64,000 bases of DNA, taken from Amphiura filiformis (lineage: Eukaryota > Echinodermata > Ophiuroidea > Amphilepidida > Amphiuridae). Shown in pieces: positions 13,587 to 26,732 of the stretch. The translations under genes and the position numbers were made by a program. How positions within the stretch are numbered: the stretch's first letter is position 1; each line of letters opens with the position of its first letter. Under the pieces are notes generated by a model. It was not told the origin of the DNA and ran no database searches. It worked only from the letters and a program-made list of their open reading frames with translations. The stretch spans positions 34,687,380 through 34,751,379 of the forward strand of contig NC_092646.1 in the NCBI RefSeq assembly GCF_039555335.1. The letters are read 5' to 3'.

Positions 13587-15871
13587 GGGGTGGTGCAATA
13601 ATTACGTGTCCCCCCGGGTGGTGAAGTCACAAAATCCCCCCCCCCCTTTGGCGGTGTTAAAAAATCTTTGCCCCCCCTTTCGACGTGCCAAAAAACCTTT
13701 GCCCCCCCCTTTCAACGTGCCACATTTACATGCAAGATTTTGGGGAACCCGAATTTAAAACCTTAAATTGTCTTATCATATAATGCGAGCGCAGCGAGCA
13801 GGAAAATTTGCATATTTGAACGTGTTTGTAACGTTTTCGTAAGCTTTTTTAGGGCATAATATAGAAACGGTGCCCAAAATATCTGCACTGCAAAAAAAAG
13901 TGTTCTGAATTAGAACACTAAAAATTGTAACACTTATTGAACATATAAAAGTGTACTGATTGTGAACACCAAGTGTTCCAGACTTTAACACAACAGTATA
14001 ATTTGTGAACACGTGTGTTCACCTTTTGAACACTTGATGTTAACATATTGTCGTCATTTTGTGAACATGGCGTGTTCATGTTTTGAACACCTAATGTTAA
14101 AACTTTGAACACAAAGTGTTCCAAATCCTAACACATTTACATGTTCAATGCCATGTAACACTTTAAGAACACATTTACATGTTCAAAATCAAATGTGTTC
14201 AGCTTTAGAACACTTGTGTTCTAATCATTTAGAACACTTGTGTTCTAATCTTTGAACACTGAGATGTGTTCACAAATGTCATACACTTAGTGTTCAAGTC
14301 TGGAACATATGACACTTAGGCCTACATATGTTCAATAAGTGTTACAAAAAGGGATGCAATACGGCTACGCAAAGCAAGGTACAATGGGTCAATGTATAAT
14401 GTACACCTTTGTCCGAAATTTATAATTGTAACAACAGACTCAGTAGTAAATTACAGCAAACCTAGGCCTATGCATGTTTGACGAGTGCAACATCGCAATT
14501 ACATCTATTCCATCAGGCATGCCATGGCATGAAATCGACCCGCATACTGACCAGTTGTAAGACACGCTCGTCAGAGGTTTAGGCCTACAGTATAATTCAC
14601 ATTAGGCCTATATCAAATTGCAGATTTGCACACTGTCTGACCATGTGACTATTGCATGGTCATGATTGATAAGTTTTAGTACTGCGCATTCATTAAAATG
14701 CACTAAAACCACGCAATACAAAAACGATGAATTTACATTTTTAGTCTCATTGTTCTATGATATGTGGAGAACATGTTCGATATATTTGTTTTTAAATAAA
14801 ATGGTATTTTGTGGGTAAAATCTTACCTCCAAATCCCCGTCCAAATCACGGTTTCTCACTCCGATAACATCGTCTGTTCGTGCAACGACGCATGCGTGGC
14901 CCAGCACGTGGTAAATATAGCCTACATACATACAGTGTTCAAAACGAACACATTACATGTTCATTCAGTGTAAAGTTTTGAACACCTGAGCTGTAGGCCT
15001 ACAACACGATTTTATGGGCGTGCAGCCAGAGTTATTTGGAGTGTACGGTATAGGCCTAAATTTCAATATTCGACGTAAGCCTACCCCTATAATAGGCCTA
15101 TTGTCAGGTATTTTTCTAAACCGCAAAATGTTCAACATGTTCAATGTTCTTTCATTCCGTGCAAGCTGCAGGCCTGTGTAAAATAAAATGAGAACAACTG
15201 ACGATCTCCATAAATAATAGTAGGCCCTAACCAATTATAAAAATGGTTTTACAATCAGGCGAGCATTGTATGCTATAGTGTTGTGAAAATTGTAGATTAA
15301 CATATTTTATGAACATTTAGTGAATGATCAAACACTATGTGTTTAAAAGTTTCCTCTGACGTTATGTTACGAACACTAAGCATTACAAAAATGAACGCAG
15401 TATGTCAAATAGGCCTATATGTCGAATTTGAACAGGTGGTGTTCTAATGCTGAACATTTCAAACACTATGTGTTAAAAGTTTCCTCTGACATTATGTTAC
15501 GAACACTAAGCATTCTGAAATGGAATACAGTATGTCAAAATTTGAACAGATGGTGTTCTAATGCTGAACACTTCAAACACTATATGTTTAAAAGTTTCCT
15601 CTGACATTATGTTACGAACACTAAGCATTATGGTTACGAACACCAAGCATTATGAAATTGAATACAGTGCGTCAAATTTTGCACAGGTGGTGTTCTAATG
15701 TTGAACACTTTTTTTTGCAGTGTGTGCCAAAAATTGCTTGCCCCCCTTTCGACCTGCCAAAATCGCTTGACACCCCCCTTCGACCTGCCAAAAATGCTTG
15801 CCCCCCCTTTTGGCCTGCCAAAAAATCATAATTCACCACCCCTGGGGTACACATAATTATTGCACCACCCC
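13587..15871. mobile_element. Outer element of a nested pair, ends GGGGTGGTGCAATAATTA
   Basis: GGGGTGGTGCAATAATTA at the left is mirrored by TAATTATTGCACCACCCC at the right. Short repeats TTGCCCCCCCTTTCGAC-type line both arms. Another transposon (13886-15722) occupies nearly all of its interior, so the original was only about 450 bp. Confidence 0.85.
13886..15722. mobile_element. Inner element, ends CACTGCAAAAAAAAGTGTTC
   Basis: Perfect 20-bp terminal inverted repeats. The arms contain dozens of GTGTTC/GAACAC words; the right arm also has three direct units of about 125 bp around AAAGTTTCCTCTGAC. No transposase frame was found. Confidence 0.85.
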
Positions 15872-16413
15872 TTAGCCTCAGCTGCCAAATAGGAAATGGC
15901 ATAAATGTCTTTATATGTGTTGAATTTAATAGCTGGAAGGGTAACATTTGCATATGAATTAAGAACATTTCTTCATTAGTTTCCGCTGAATGCCAAGTGG
16001 GGGTTGGGGGTGTGTGTGTGTGTGTGTGTTTATGACGGATGAAAATCTCGATGTACACCCCGTTTATCAGTTCTAGGATTAAATTGAACTGACATAATTA
16101 CCGGGCATAATTATACTATAATATTGCGAATTATGTAAAAAAAAAAAAAAAACCAAAAAAAAAACCAGCTGCTTCACTCAGGGAGGTAAATAAGGATAAT
16201 TTACTGGCCATGCTGGGTGGACAATTTAATTTATTTTTGCCCTCAATTAGACCTATTATTAGATTGAATTTCGTCTAAATCTATTTTTCTGCATTGAGTA
16301 ATTTCATAACATTTTTTTTTATTTTTTAGTCCTGAGTGTTTTGATGAAAATTTGAAGGCTAGTGTAATCTGGCCTCGAAGATTATCTCATCTTATCATAA
16401 TTTCTTTAAAAGC

Positions 16414-16790
16414 TTTACAAATACTCTGTGTTTAAATGTAATAAATAAAAAGATTTTGGCGATAAAGATTGCCTGAAGAGCAGTCTACTTGAACACTCTT
16501 TGTCATCTTTCAATAAAATATGTCTAAAGCTGAAGGAATTAGCGAGCAGCGACAACCTCGAGCTTTTCAGACCGTTGCTAATTCCTTCTCAAAATTTCCT
16601 TTACAAATACTCTGTGTTTAAATGTAATAAATAAAAAGATTTTGGCGATAAAGATTGCCTGAAGAGCAGTCTTCTTGAACACTCTTTGTCATCTTTCAAT
16701 AAAATATGTCTAAAGCTGAAGGAATTAGCGAGCAGCGACAACCTCGAAAGTAATAATGCTTTTCAGACCGTTGCTAATTCCTTCTCAAAA
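16414..16790 (+). repeat. Tandem duplication, period 186 bp, with internal hairpin
   Basis: TTTACAAATACTCTGTGTTT starts at 16414 and 16600 and the units are nearly identical; the second has a 10-bp insertion (AAGTAATAAT). Each unit holds GAAGGAATTAGC paired with GCTAATTCCTTC, a perfect 12-bp stem. Confidence 0.85.
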
Positions 16791-17165
16791 TATTTTTCAT
16801 TGAAAGATAAAAAAATAGTTATAAACCAACGTATTATAGACTACCTATTGTGGAAACTATTATGCTGCGTTCGGCAAGTTTCCGTAAAAGCTAACAACTA
16901 ACCTATTTGCATTAATCATCGGTACTATATATTTGCAGCATAATGTGTTAATAAAAATCCCTTTAAAAGGAAAGCCAGCCTCAATGTAGAAAAGGTCTTG
17001 TAATTAGTTTTGGTCAATGTAAAGGCATTTTTAGGATCACGCTTACATCCATGTTACATGACAGTCCACCAAACCATCAACGATGAGAACATGTACACTG
17101 AAACTGCAGAAAACATTAATTCCTAATCTCATGTCAACTCTTTAATTCATAACTCCAAATTGTTC

Positions 17166-17166
17166 T

Positions 17167-17237
<71 letters not shown>

Positions 17238-17246
17238 TTTTTTTGT
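17166..17246 (+). repeat. Poly-T tract of about 80 bp
   Basis: Almost uninterrupted T. Possibly the reverse of a retroposon A-tail, but no body is recognisable beside it. Confidence 0.8.
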
Positions 17247-17654
17247 CTTTTCAGCTTTTTACCCACGATATCTCAATTTCCTATTTTATAATACCATAAC
17301 TTACGAACTCAATATCTTCGCTTAGGAATGTCCGATTTCACTGCTTTCGATATACCACGTCACAAATACACTGCCGGTTTGAGTTAACTTACATGTACAA
17401 AAACTTTATTTTGCATCGGATTTGTCCCGTTGAAATGACAAAACTGATGTTTATGATAGTAACCATTTCATCAATAACATTTTGAGTCATTTTTATCCAT
17501 AAAACGACACAGGATATGATATATAGATAACCACTTTCACATCAATATGGTCCATATGATCACAGATTGTTGAGAATCTGTGATATGATGAAGATTTTGA
17601 TTCTATAGATCTGTTAACAACATGATATCACGCTGTTCAGTGGTCAAGGAGTAA

Positions 17655-18331
17655 CCCAGCAAACACAAAACGTTTTCGACATCATTCGCAAAAGGTTATA
17701 AAAGGTTGTCAGAAAACGTTTAAATGTCGGGTTGTATAAAGGGTACATTAATGGTATAAAACGTTTTCACAACATTAAAAACATTTGTTGGTAATTTACT
17801 GCACAGCAAACACAAATGTTTTACAGAAAACATTTAAATGTCGGGTTATATAAAGGCTATAAAAACGTTTTAATAACATTCCAAAAACATGTTTGAAAAC
17901 TTGGTACAAATCATTCTAAACAGAATGTTATTTTAGGGTTGAAAAAATATTTGCCCAAAATATTTACAATAACGTTTTTAAAATGTTTTCACGACCTTTA
18001 TATAACCCGACATTTAAATGTTATTAAAACGTTTTGTAAAAAACATTATAAGAACATTTCTTTGTTTGCTGGGTGCAAATATTTTAACATAATGTTGTTC
18101 AAGTCTTGACAAAATATTTGGCCAAAATGTTTGCAAAAATAGTTTACAATGACATTTCGAAAACATTTTAAAAATATTGTTGTAGTGTGTTTTCATACAA
18201 AACGTTTTAAAACGATTTCATGACCTTTATATAACCCGACATTTTAATGTTATTATAACGTTTTTACCTAAACCAAAGCCCAAAATATAACTTATTTAAA
18301 ACGTTTTAAAAACGTTTTTGTGTTTTCTGGG
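17655..18331. mobile_element. CCCAGCAAACAC MITE, fullest copy
   Basis: Starts CCCAGCAAACACAAAACGTT and ends GTGTTTTCTGGG. The interior is built from AACGTTTT words and TATATAACCCGACATTTAAA in both orientations. It has an internal TGTTTGCTGGGTGC end at about 18065, suggesting two joined copies. Partial copies lie at 26733, 31765 and 35053. Confidence 0.85.
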
Positions 18332-18953
18332 AATGACCCCCGATCAAGGACACTGATATGACATCATAGGTGATGTATTTTTCTTCTGCTGACCATATGA
18401 TGCTGTATATTAACTATTATTGTTACATTTAGGCCTATACGCGTACCTAGAACTTTTAAAGTCATAATTAGTTCAAACATAACTTTGGTAATACTCACTC
18501 ATTTTCATTCGTTGAAACGGCAAAACATACTTACTTTTCCTTACAAATCGAATAACAATAATTTTAAAACATTCCAACTAAAGAAGTAAAATAAAATAAT
18601 TCTTAACAATACCAATAAAGTTAATCTCTTGAGCATTCAAACCCAATCTCAGAAATAGATACCAGCCCCGCGTATGGGCTGGCGAAAATCATGGTTTACT
18701 TCCGGGGGGTACTACCCCAGCAGCACTACCACAGGTGATGCGTATACAGGGCTGCTAAGACCTCCTTTGTCAACATCGCTGTCACCCAAAGACCCCCATA
18801 GGCCTACTGTTTTCGAACACAAGCTCTGTCACCCAAAGACCCTGACTTTTCAGTTTTTCCATTCCACCTGCCACCGTCAGACCCTTATTTTTCAATGAAC
18901 AGCAACCTTAATTTTATGACTGATTTTGTTGTTTATTTTGAAATAACAAAGCC

Positions 18954-19132
18954 CAGTGGCGTTCGCAGCACATTGAAAGTGGGGGGGGGGGGGGCAGGGT
19001 GTTCAGTTCCCCCGAATGGAGTCTGATTAGGAGTGTAAGGGGCAAATTTTGACGTTTTCCCCGAATCCCCAGAATGACCAACAAAAGTAGGGGTATTGCC
19101 CCCCCCCCCGCCCTCCTTTGCGCACGTCACTG
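18954..19132. mobile_element. 179-bp hAT-type MITE with 8-bp target duplication
   Basis: CAGTGGCGTTCGC at the left and GCGCACGTCACTG at the right are flanked on both sides by ACAAAGCC (18946-18953, 19133-19140). CAGTG ends and an exact 8-bp duplication are hAT hallmarks. It sits in a region (18660-19320) with repeated CACCCAAAGACCC, related to 21879-22381. Confidence 0.85.
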
Positions 19133-19413
19133 ACAAAGCCATTTGAAACCATTTATAACTAGAAATGCAATGTTCGTGGCTTCGGACTCTCACCACCCAA
19201 AGATCCCATTAAAAAGCCATAATTTAGGTCTAAACGGTCTCTCACTCAATGACCCATACTTTGCGTCCAAAATGACCTAAGAGCGAAATTTAACCTAGTA
19301 ATGAATGTCCACAAATTTGGAGTTAGGTACGGTTCAACATTTTGAATGACCAAAATGTTGAGGACCGGTGATCGATGTAGAAAAATGGTTTTCGAGCAAA
19401 ATTTGGCCTAATA

Positions 19414-20100
19414 CACTCATAGAAATTGTTCATTGGCATTACTCAGTAACCCGGCTCAGTAAGTTGAAGTAAGTCGTTGCGTCGCCTTTCCGAGTAATGC
19501 CAACACGTACAATTTTGAGTAACGCTGACTCGATATCATTATGTTGGTCGCACTCATTTGCACTTACTTTATTGAGTTGTTACAACTCAGAAAATGAAAC
19601 TAGGTTAGCATAATTTTCTAGAGGTGTGCTATAGTATACAAAATTTTGCACTGATTACAAAAATAAATATTTGAATACTGCTAATTGTGCAGAAAATGAT
19701 CAAATTACGTGAATTAAGTAACAAAGTACCAAATTGGAATAACTCAAAACAATAAGTACCCGTAACTTAATAATATGAATATGAGTTACATCAACTTACA
19801 TGTTGAGTTACAATAACTCAACTAATTGGTTCTTTGAACCTTGTTTATTTTCTAAGTTCCCTGAACTTTAATTCAGAAGTTGGCATTACTTAAAAGGTTG
19901 ACGCAACGACTTACATCAACTTTCTAAGTAATGCCAACAAAGTTGATTAGTTGACGGAACTTTTTGAGCTTTTTCAGCATTTTTAAGTTCGGATAACTAA
20001 AATGAATTTTGTTTTGGCAACTTTTACACTATTTTTGAGTTGTCCAAACTTACTCCTTTTGAATTGCGCCAACAAGGCGAACAAGTCATTTCTATGAGTG
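19414..20100. mobile_element. Inverted-repeat element with CACTCATAGAAAT ends
   Basis: Exact 13-bp terminal repeats CACTCATAGAAAT/ATTTCTATGAGTG. The interior carries many words such as TAACTCAA, AAGTTGA and GGCATTACT in both directions and no protein frame. Confidence 0.85.
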
Positions 20101-20385
20101 TAACGAATGTCCAAATCTCCGCCAACTGCTCATTTTATGAGTATTTATCATCAATGTTTCAACATCGGATTTCGGGCAAAAAAATAATACTTTTCAGTTG
20201 GCCTAGCCAGGCCAGGCCAGGCCATGTTTTGTATATACCCGTCTTTTTGTTATCTCACGCAATTGAATAATAATATTAAATAACCGTGTCCGATTGAACT
20301 GACACCAATTTTTTTCAGGAATAACTTGTTTAACATGTTTGATTGGTGTGGTATTTTAATAAGTGTTGTGGGATGTACGGGGATG

Positions 20386-20515
20386 TTAAAGGAGGACTTC
20401 GTGATCCTAGCATCCACTTTTTATGACATTTGTCAGTAGATATTCACGAAAAAAGCTTATTCACAAAATTTCAGTTGATTCCCATTTTGCATTTGCGAGT
20501 TATGACTGAACAAGC
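20386..20515 (+). mobile_element. Fragment of the TTTCGTGATCC MITE family
   Basis: AGGAGGACTTCGTGATCCTA and ATTTCAGTTGATTCC match the reverse complement of 9190-9315. Only one end is present. Confidence 0.6.
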
Positions 20516-20625
20516 AAGATACAAAGTAATAAAAAATAATTAAAACAATACTGAGTATCATTTGACTAATTTTGTTGCTCTGCTCACTTTTTTACTCAAC
20601 ATTGTTCTATTTTTTGTTTAGAGTG

Positions 20626-20840
20626 TACAGGGTGTGCAGCTTTGTTGTCTAATAAAACACATTCTCCTGTGAAATTCAACATTAGATCCTCTAGAAATGA
20701 CTACAATAATATTGATTGTTTAATGGCTTTTTATGACATAAAAAAAAAAAAGGTGGATCTTATACTGCATTTTGTTGTGGCATTCTTGTCCATACTCACT
20801 GGATACTGATGGGTACCAATCATTTTGATACACCCTGTAT
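20626..20840. mobile_element. Short TACAGGGTG-ended element
   Basis: TACAGGGTGTGCAGC at the left and ACACCCTGTA at the right, 215 bp, flanked by T/TA. Possibly mariner-type. Confidence 0.55.
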
Positions 20841-20879
20841 TTAGACGTAGCTGATTTTGAGCGTGTACTGTTAGTATTT

Positions 20880-21563
20880 GAAGAGCTTTGTTTCAAAACC
20901 CCTTACATCCACTTTTGGCCGAAATGAGTTATTGACATGACATTATAGTGTGGGTAAAAATACACATTTTGGTGGTTGTTTGACCTTCATACCACCTTCC
21001 CTTCCGGAAATATCGTATATTTCCCGTTTGGGAAATCTTAGGGAATTTCCGGAAATCTGAACTTAAAATGAATATAGAATTGTTTTGTTTTAATATTTTT
21101 GATATGGTTCTGTATTAAAACCAAAAGGAACTGTTTTGGGGGTCACTATGTTTGAAAAAATCATTTTATTTAACAAAAGGTGTAGCTTCGAAATACCCAA
21201 AAATGCTCTTTTCCCGAATGTAAATGAGATATTTCAATTTTTCTTTTTTTTGATTTTGAAAGCATTAGTCAAGTTACATTTGCAAACAAATGTCAAATTT
21301 GATTGCAAAGGTGGTTTCTAGAAAAGAGGTATTTTATTTTGTTGCAAAACCCCTTACATCCACAAAAGGTGCAATATAAAAATAATAATAAAATAAATAG
21401 GAAGGCTTGAAAATTGTACCAAACCTATTCTTTTAGTTTCTATTCATCTTTATCCAAACCCAAATTGGATCAAATCGAACAAGTAATACTTGCACAATTA
21501 AAAAAAGCTGTTTTTCTCAAAAAGTCAAAAGTGGATGTAAGGGGTTTTGCAACAAAGCTCTTC
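20880..21563. mobile_element. 684-bp MITE with GAAGAGCTTTGTT ends
   Basis: GAAGAGCTTTGTTTCAAAAC plus CCCTTACATCCACTTTT is mirrored at 21524-21563. The terminal word occurs a third time internally at about 21340. Confidence 0.85.
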
Positions 21564-21878
21564 ATTGTTGATTTGAGCGTGTAGGCCTACTAGTCGTTTA
21601 ACATGTATGATTGGTGTAAAAATGATGCCACACACACATGAACAAAATAGTAAGGTGTTTGAACTGTTTAAATTATTGTATTCATATTGGGTAACTATTT
21701 AATCAACATTGAGTACCATTTGCAATTTGTACTATTTTTTGATGTATTTAGGCGTGGCTGATGTCGTTGAACATGATTGATTGGCGTGGTATTTTAGTAT
21801 TGTGGGGTGCCTTTTTCGGAGATGTTAAGTTTAACTTTAGTAAATAAGCTCTCATCTGTAATTCCGTTTGTAATGGGG

Positions 21879-22381
21879 CCCGGGGGGCACTTCCATAACA
21901 GATATGCATCATGTGCCTCGGAAAGACCCCTTTTTCAAATCCGGCTTGTACCCAATGACCCCCTTTTTGTTTTATGGTCTTACCTATTACCCAATGACCA
22001 CTTTAACAAAAATCATGTTCTCAATGACCCCCCAAATATTCTATTTCCTGCTACCCAATGACCCCCCTTTTAATTTAGGTGAGATTTCTCAAATTTTCAA
22101 GGTGGCCAAGTTGTTTTTTCGCAGTTTGGCACTTTTTAATGTGTACTTAATAATACTCTTTTGGCAATCCTGTGTACCCAATGACTCCCATTTTACAATT
22201 TGTTACCCCAATGACCATGCTTTTTTCAAGGTTTCATACTGAATGACCCCATTTTCATTCAGGTTGTGTACTGAATGACCTGATATTTTTGTAATTGGTA
22301 CATTTGACCTGAATGCCCCCTACTTTTAACATGGTCGAGGCACATCCATATCCACTTTAGATAGGGAGTGCCTCCCCCGGG
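21879..22381. mobile_element. CCCGGGGG-ended MITE with 8-bp target duplication
   Basis: CCCGGGGGGCACTTCC at the left, GGGAGTGCCTCCCCCGGG at the right, flanked by TAATGGGG on both sides (21871-21878, 22382-22389). The interior repeats CCCAATGACCCC. Confidence 0.85.
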
Positions 22382-23159
22382 TAATGGGGAATACGTTTCA
22401 GGTTTAGGTACTTGATGAATAGAGCCCATGCATTCCTCACATTATATTAGGTTTAGTTTTTATGCATGCAAAACCTTGGTCAATGAAGTGAGACGATTAT
22501 ATCTTCTAACCGTCGTTTTATCTTTTCAGTTTCTGTTTCCGTAACCGTAATAGTTTTTGTAAGTCATTGTTATTCTGAAGTGGTAGTCTCCCAGGTGTGG
22601 CCAATCTTTTATTCTAGCCTTTTGTTAGTTACTGAAAATTTGAAGCTCGTGAATTTCAGTTTTCGTTTTGGTAAGTTATATAGATTTTTTTACATAAAAC
22701 CTTGAGATGTGCGGTTGGGTGCTAATCTACACAAAAGAAGAGTCTAAATTTTACGGTCCTAAATTCGCGGTAAATTGTACGGCTTCAATTGACTTGTGTT
22801 TGGTGTATATGCACTTACGCCTGGACGTAAGTGGCTCGTAAAAATTGTCTTGCATTGAAATATATACTAACCATTTGCCAAGTTATAAGCAAAAGTTTTT
22901 CATATTGGCGATGAAACGAGCGTCTAAAATAGTCAAATATCTCCCAATGAGGCGCGTACAGTGGTGATTTGGTAATCATGTTTTATATTGAAATACAACA
23001 AAAGAATTGCATTGGAGCAAAGATAATGTATTCTATTCATTCGTACCAATGGCAAGCTAATCTGATAATTGGTTGGGTCTATATGCAAGGCTCGGGTTTA
23101 CTTTAAAAAAAGAGCTTATTTTCAGTCATGGATCATACTGATAAATTTCGCAAGGGACG

Positions 23160-23340
23160 GAGAGGGAGGGAGGGAGGGAGGGAGAGAGGGAGGGAACTAC
23201 TTGAGACTGAACAAGTGAGAGTGGGAGGGGTGAGGAAGAAAGAGAGGAGAGGGGGAGGCTGAAAGAGTAGAAAGAGAAGAACGCGAGAGGAGAGAGGAGG
23301 GACTGGGGAGGGAGGTGGGGGGGGGCAAGAGGAAGCAAAT
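23160..23340. repeat. Purine-rich GGGA/GAGAGG tract
   Basis: Almost pure purine on the plus strand for about 180 bp. The long Ser/Pro/Leu-rich minus-strand frames here come from this bias. Confidence 0.85.
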
Positions 23341-23563
23341 AGGAGATAGACATTGATGGAAGGGCGACACTGTGGCCATGCACACGTGCTTTGGGGTTCG
23401 ACAGGCTCATAAGCGGACCTTTTGTGATTTTAGGGCTTATTTGCAACGTTTTTACAGAGAAAAAGTGGACTTTGTCATTCGGATTGGCATGCATTTTGTC
23501 AAATTAATATAGATTTGCCAATGTTAAAGACGAGAAGGCGCTAGGCCATTAAAAACACTGGTG

Positions 23564-24230
23564 TTAAGGGCTGGGGTATGAACGTTTGGACAGTATTTAT
23601 TTTGGGACATTAGAGCACATCAGACATATCGAATTGCATTCTGAATATGAAGAATGTCATTCTGATATCAAATAATTTTGATTTTTTGAAATTCGCAATT
23701 TAATACACATTTTATGGCAAATCATTAAAATTTATATTTTTGATATTTAACAGTACTTGAAGTAAACTTTATAAATCTGATGATTTATACTTAAAGTGTA
23801 TGTAGGTGGGATGAAAAGCCGACGAGCAATTGAAAATTTTGACCTTTCGTATTGAAGATATGGATTTTTTTCCCAAAACACCAAAAAAAAATTAGGTCTT
23901 TTGAGAAAAAATCCATATCTTCAATATGAAAGGTCAACATTTTCAATTGACCGTCGGCTTTTTCCTCCTGCTACATACACTTTAAGAATATATCATTAGA
24001 TTTATATAATTTACTTCGAGGACTGTTATATATCAAAAATTTGAAAAATATCAAATTTTTATAATTTGTCATAAAATTTGTATTATATTGTGATTTAAAA
24101 AAATGAAAATTATTTGATATCAGAAAGACATGATTCGTATTTAGAATGCAATTCGATAGGTCTGAGGTGCTCTCATGTCCCACAAAAAATACTGTCGAAA
24201 CGCAATAAACGCTCATTTTGGATCCCTTAA
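23564..24230. mobile_element. TTAA-flanked foldback element, copy 1
   Basis: Begins TTAAGGGCTGGGGTATGAAC and ends TGGATCCCTTAA. The two halves are near reverse complements: words such as CATATCTTCAATATGAAAGG and GTCGGC(T/C)TTT recur about a central axis near 23890. No frame. Confidence 0.9.
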
Positions 24231-24429
24231 CATAATCTGTTCTCTCCCAATTTTATTGACATAAGCAATCACCTCTATTGAAATAAGCTGATGGGTACTT
24301 CAGAGTTAACAATGAAGTCAGATTACAGTAACTTACTGAATCCCTTGCGTTTTCGTATCTGAACAAAAGACTTACGGAAACTGAAAAGATAAAAAGACCC
24401 TAAATAGGGCCTATCATGAAACTAACTTG

Positions 24430-25442
24430 TCTAAATATCAGATATAATATCGTTGCTATTTTGTGAAGGCATGTGACAGCATCTAGAAAGATGATATTTT
24501 GGCGATATATATCATGTAAATATCATATAGAAACTGACGATATTTGGACGATATATATCTTCTAAGTATCATGAAGCTAGACTTATCTAACTATCAGATA
24601 TATCGCCATTATTTTTGACGTGTTAGATCGCAACATCTAGAGAGACGATATTTTAGCGATATATAGCATGTACATATCATATAGAATCTAGCAATATGTT
24701 GACGATATAGTTAGACGATGTATATCTTCTAAATATCATGACGTTAGACTTTGGCGATATTATCATGTAAATATCATATAAAGAGTAGCAATATTTTGAC
24801 GATATTTAAACGATATATATCTTTTAAATATCATGTGAGCTAGATTTGTCTGTATAATGATAGTTTCGCGATATATATCATGTAAATATGTATCGAAACA
24901 CGATATTTGGATGATATATATCTTCTAAGTATCATGAAGCTAGACTTGTCTAACTATCAGATATATCGCCATTATTTTTGAAGTGAATTACAGCATCTAT
25001 AGAAAGATGATATTTTGGCGATATATATCATGTAAATATCATAATAGAGAGTAGCAATATTTTGACGATATTTAGACGATATATGTCTTTTAAATATCAT
25101 GTGAGCTAGATTTGTCTATATAATGATAGTTTGGCGGTATAATTATATCATGTAAATATCATATCGAAACTGACGATAGTTGAATGATATATATCTTCTA
25201 AATATCATGAAATTATATATATACCTGACGATATTTCTATGATATTTCTTGTTAAAGCAGAGGCTCACAAGATAGTCTCACAAGATATTTTCAAATAAGA
25301 CTTGATAGTTGTTTGACGCTGCCATGATATTTTCAAATGAAACTTGATTGTTGTTTGATGCTGTCATGATAGTTTCAAGACGATAGTATCGACGATATTT
25401 GATATTTTGTGACGATATTTTTCAAAAGACCAATCCTGCACC
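24430..25442. repeat. Degenerate satellite array, inverse relative of 1660-4415
   Basis: Repeated GACGATATTT, GATATATATCTTCTAA and CTAACTATCAGATATATCGC read as reverse complements of the first array's monomers. It closes with AAAAGACCAATCCTGCACC, the inverse of the word opening the first array. Confidence 0.85.
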
Positions 25443-25469
25443 TTTATGCTACATAGCAACACTGCATGG

Positions 25470-25795
25470 GAGTTACGGTTTTACACTATTTCAAACTATT
25501 GTGATTTGGTAGTTCACATCATATTGCGAATGGTAGTGAGCTTTAGCAAAAATTGCATTGATATTACAGATATACTTTTATAGGTACTGTGGTTCTCAAG
25601 TTATGTTGTAAATAGGGTGAAACCACATCACTTTTGTAAAACGTACATAACTCATTAACAACAATAAATCAAGCAAGTTTTCAAAGTATGAAGTTTTGCA
25701 AGACATCAAGGTGGTTTTTTTTTTCAGTAATATATTGCTTAATATAATGAAAAGCGATCTTTTTGACTGTTTCGACCAACAATACTTAGTCAACC
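25470..25795. mobile_element. Decayed inverse copy of the 50242 MITE
   Basis: Shares GTTTCGACCAACAATAC, TAACTCATTAACAACAATAA and ATTGCGAATGGTAGTGAGCT with 50242-50626, partly in inverse order. One TTAA end (CAACCCTTAA) remains. Confidence 0.65.
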
Positions 25796-26035
25796 CTTAA
25801 CTGCATTAATTTCTTCAATTCTAAACTACAATGCAGCACATTCTTGTTAATGTGTATTGTCCCATTGGAAAGGTCCAACAATGAGTCTATTTGTAGTTTC
25901 CCAATTATCTCAGTGACGCGTGAACGGATTTTGATCCTTTATGCACCAATCTATAGAAGACACTTCAATAATTTTGAATCTGCAAGAAAGTTTTATTTTT
26001 ACGGCGGATATTTTAAGTTACATTCTCCGATCCAC

Positions 26036-26410
26036 AGGGCCTATTTTTATTGAGACACCCTGTAGAACACTTACTGACATATTCATTCATTCATTTCCAA
26101 AAATACAAAAAAATAGGTCTTTGGGGGGCAAAATGTGTATCCAAAATATGATAGGCCAAATTTCCAATTGATCGTCAGCTTTTCAGCCGAGCTACATACA
26201 CTTTAAGTACATATCATTAGATTTATAAAGTTTACTTCGAGGACCGTATCAAAAATATATCAAATTTTAATAATTTGTCATAAAATTTGTATTATCGCGA
26301 TTTTTTTATTTTATATTAGAAGGACATTCTTTGTATTCCTAATTTTATTCGATATGTCTGATGTGCTCTCATCCCCTGCATGTCCCACAAAAATACTGTC
26401 CAAACGCTCA
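26036..26410. repeat. Degraded remnant of the TTAA foldback family
   Basis: Right half carries TACTTCGAGGACCGT, GATATGTCTGATGTGCTCTC and TACTGTCCAAACGCTCAT. The left portion includes GAGACACCCTGTA, the inverse of a TACAGGGTGTCTC word at 823. Confidence 0.6.
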
Positions 26411-26732
26411 TCGTACAAGGATATTAGATAAATCACTAAATGTAATTAAGAAAATCTTTCACTTTGGTTTTGAAATGCTTAATCGTCTTTATAGTCTTTA
26501 TAAGATTTTGAACCTTTGACAATGTTCACATTCATCCCCTGCATATCTCATCATAAATGTTTTCATAACACAACCTACATTATGAGAAAGTCTCAAAAAT
26601 GAAGTTTTTAAAGTATGAATTATACACAGATTTAGAACTGCAATTATGAACACTGCTGATATCATACTTATTATTGTAAAATCTTTTGCTGGAAGATCTT
26701 TCTCATTTTCTCTACGTATTGTAGGCTGCCTT

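Noticed and set aside
23126..23494. Long Ser/Pro/Leu-rich minus-strand frames
   Set aside because: Produced by the purine-rich GGGA tract; low complexity and no homology signal.
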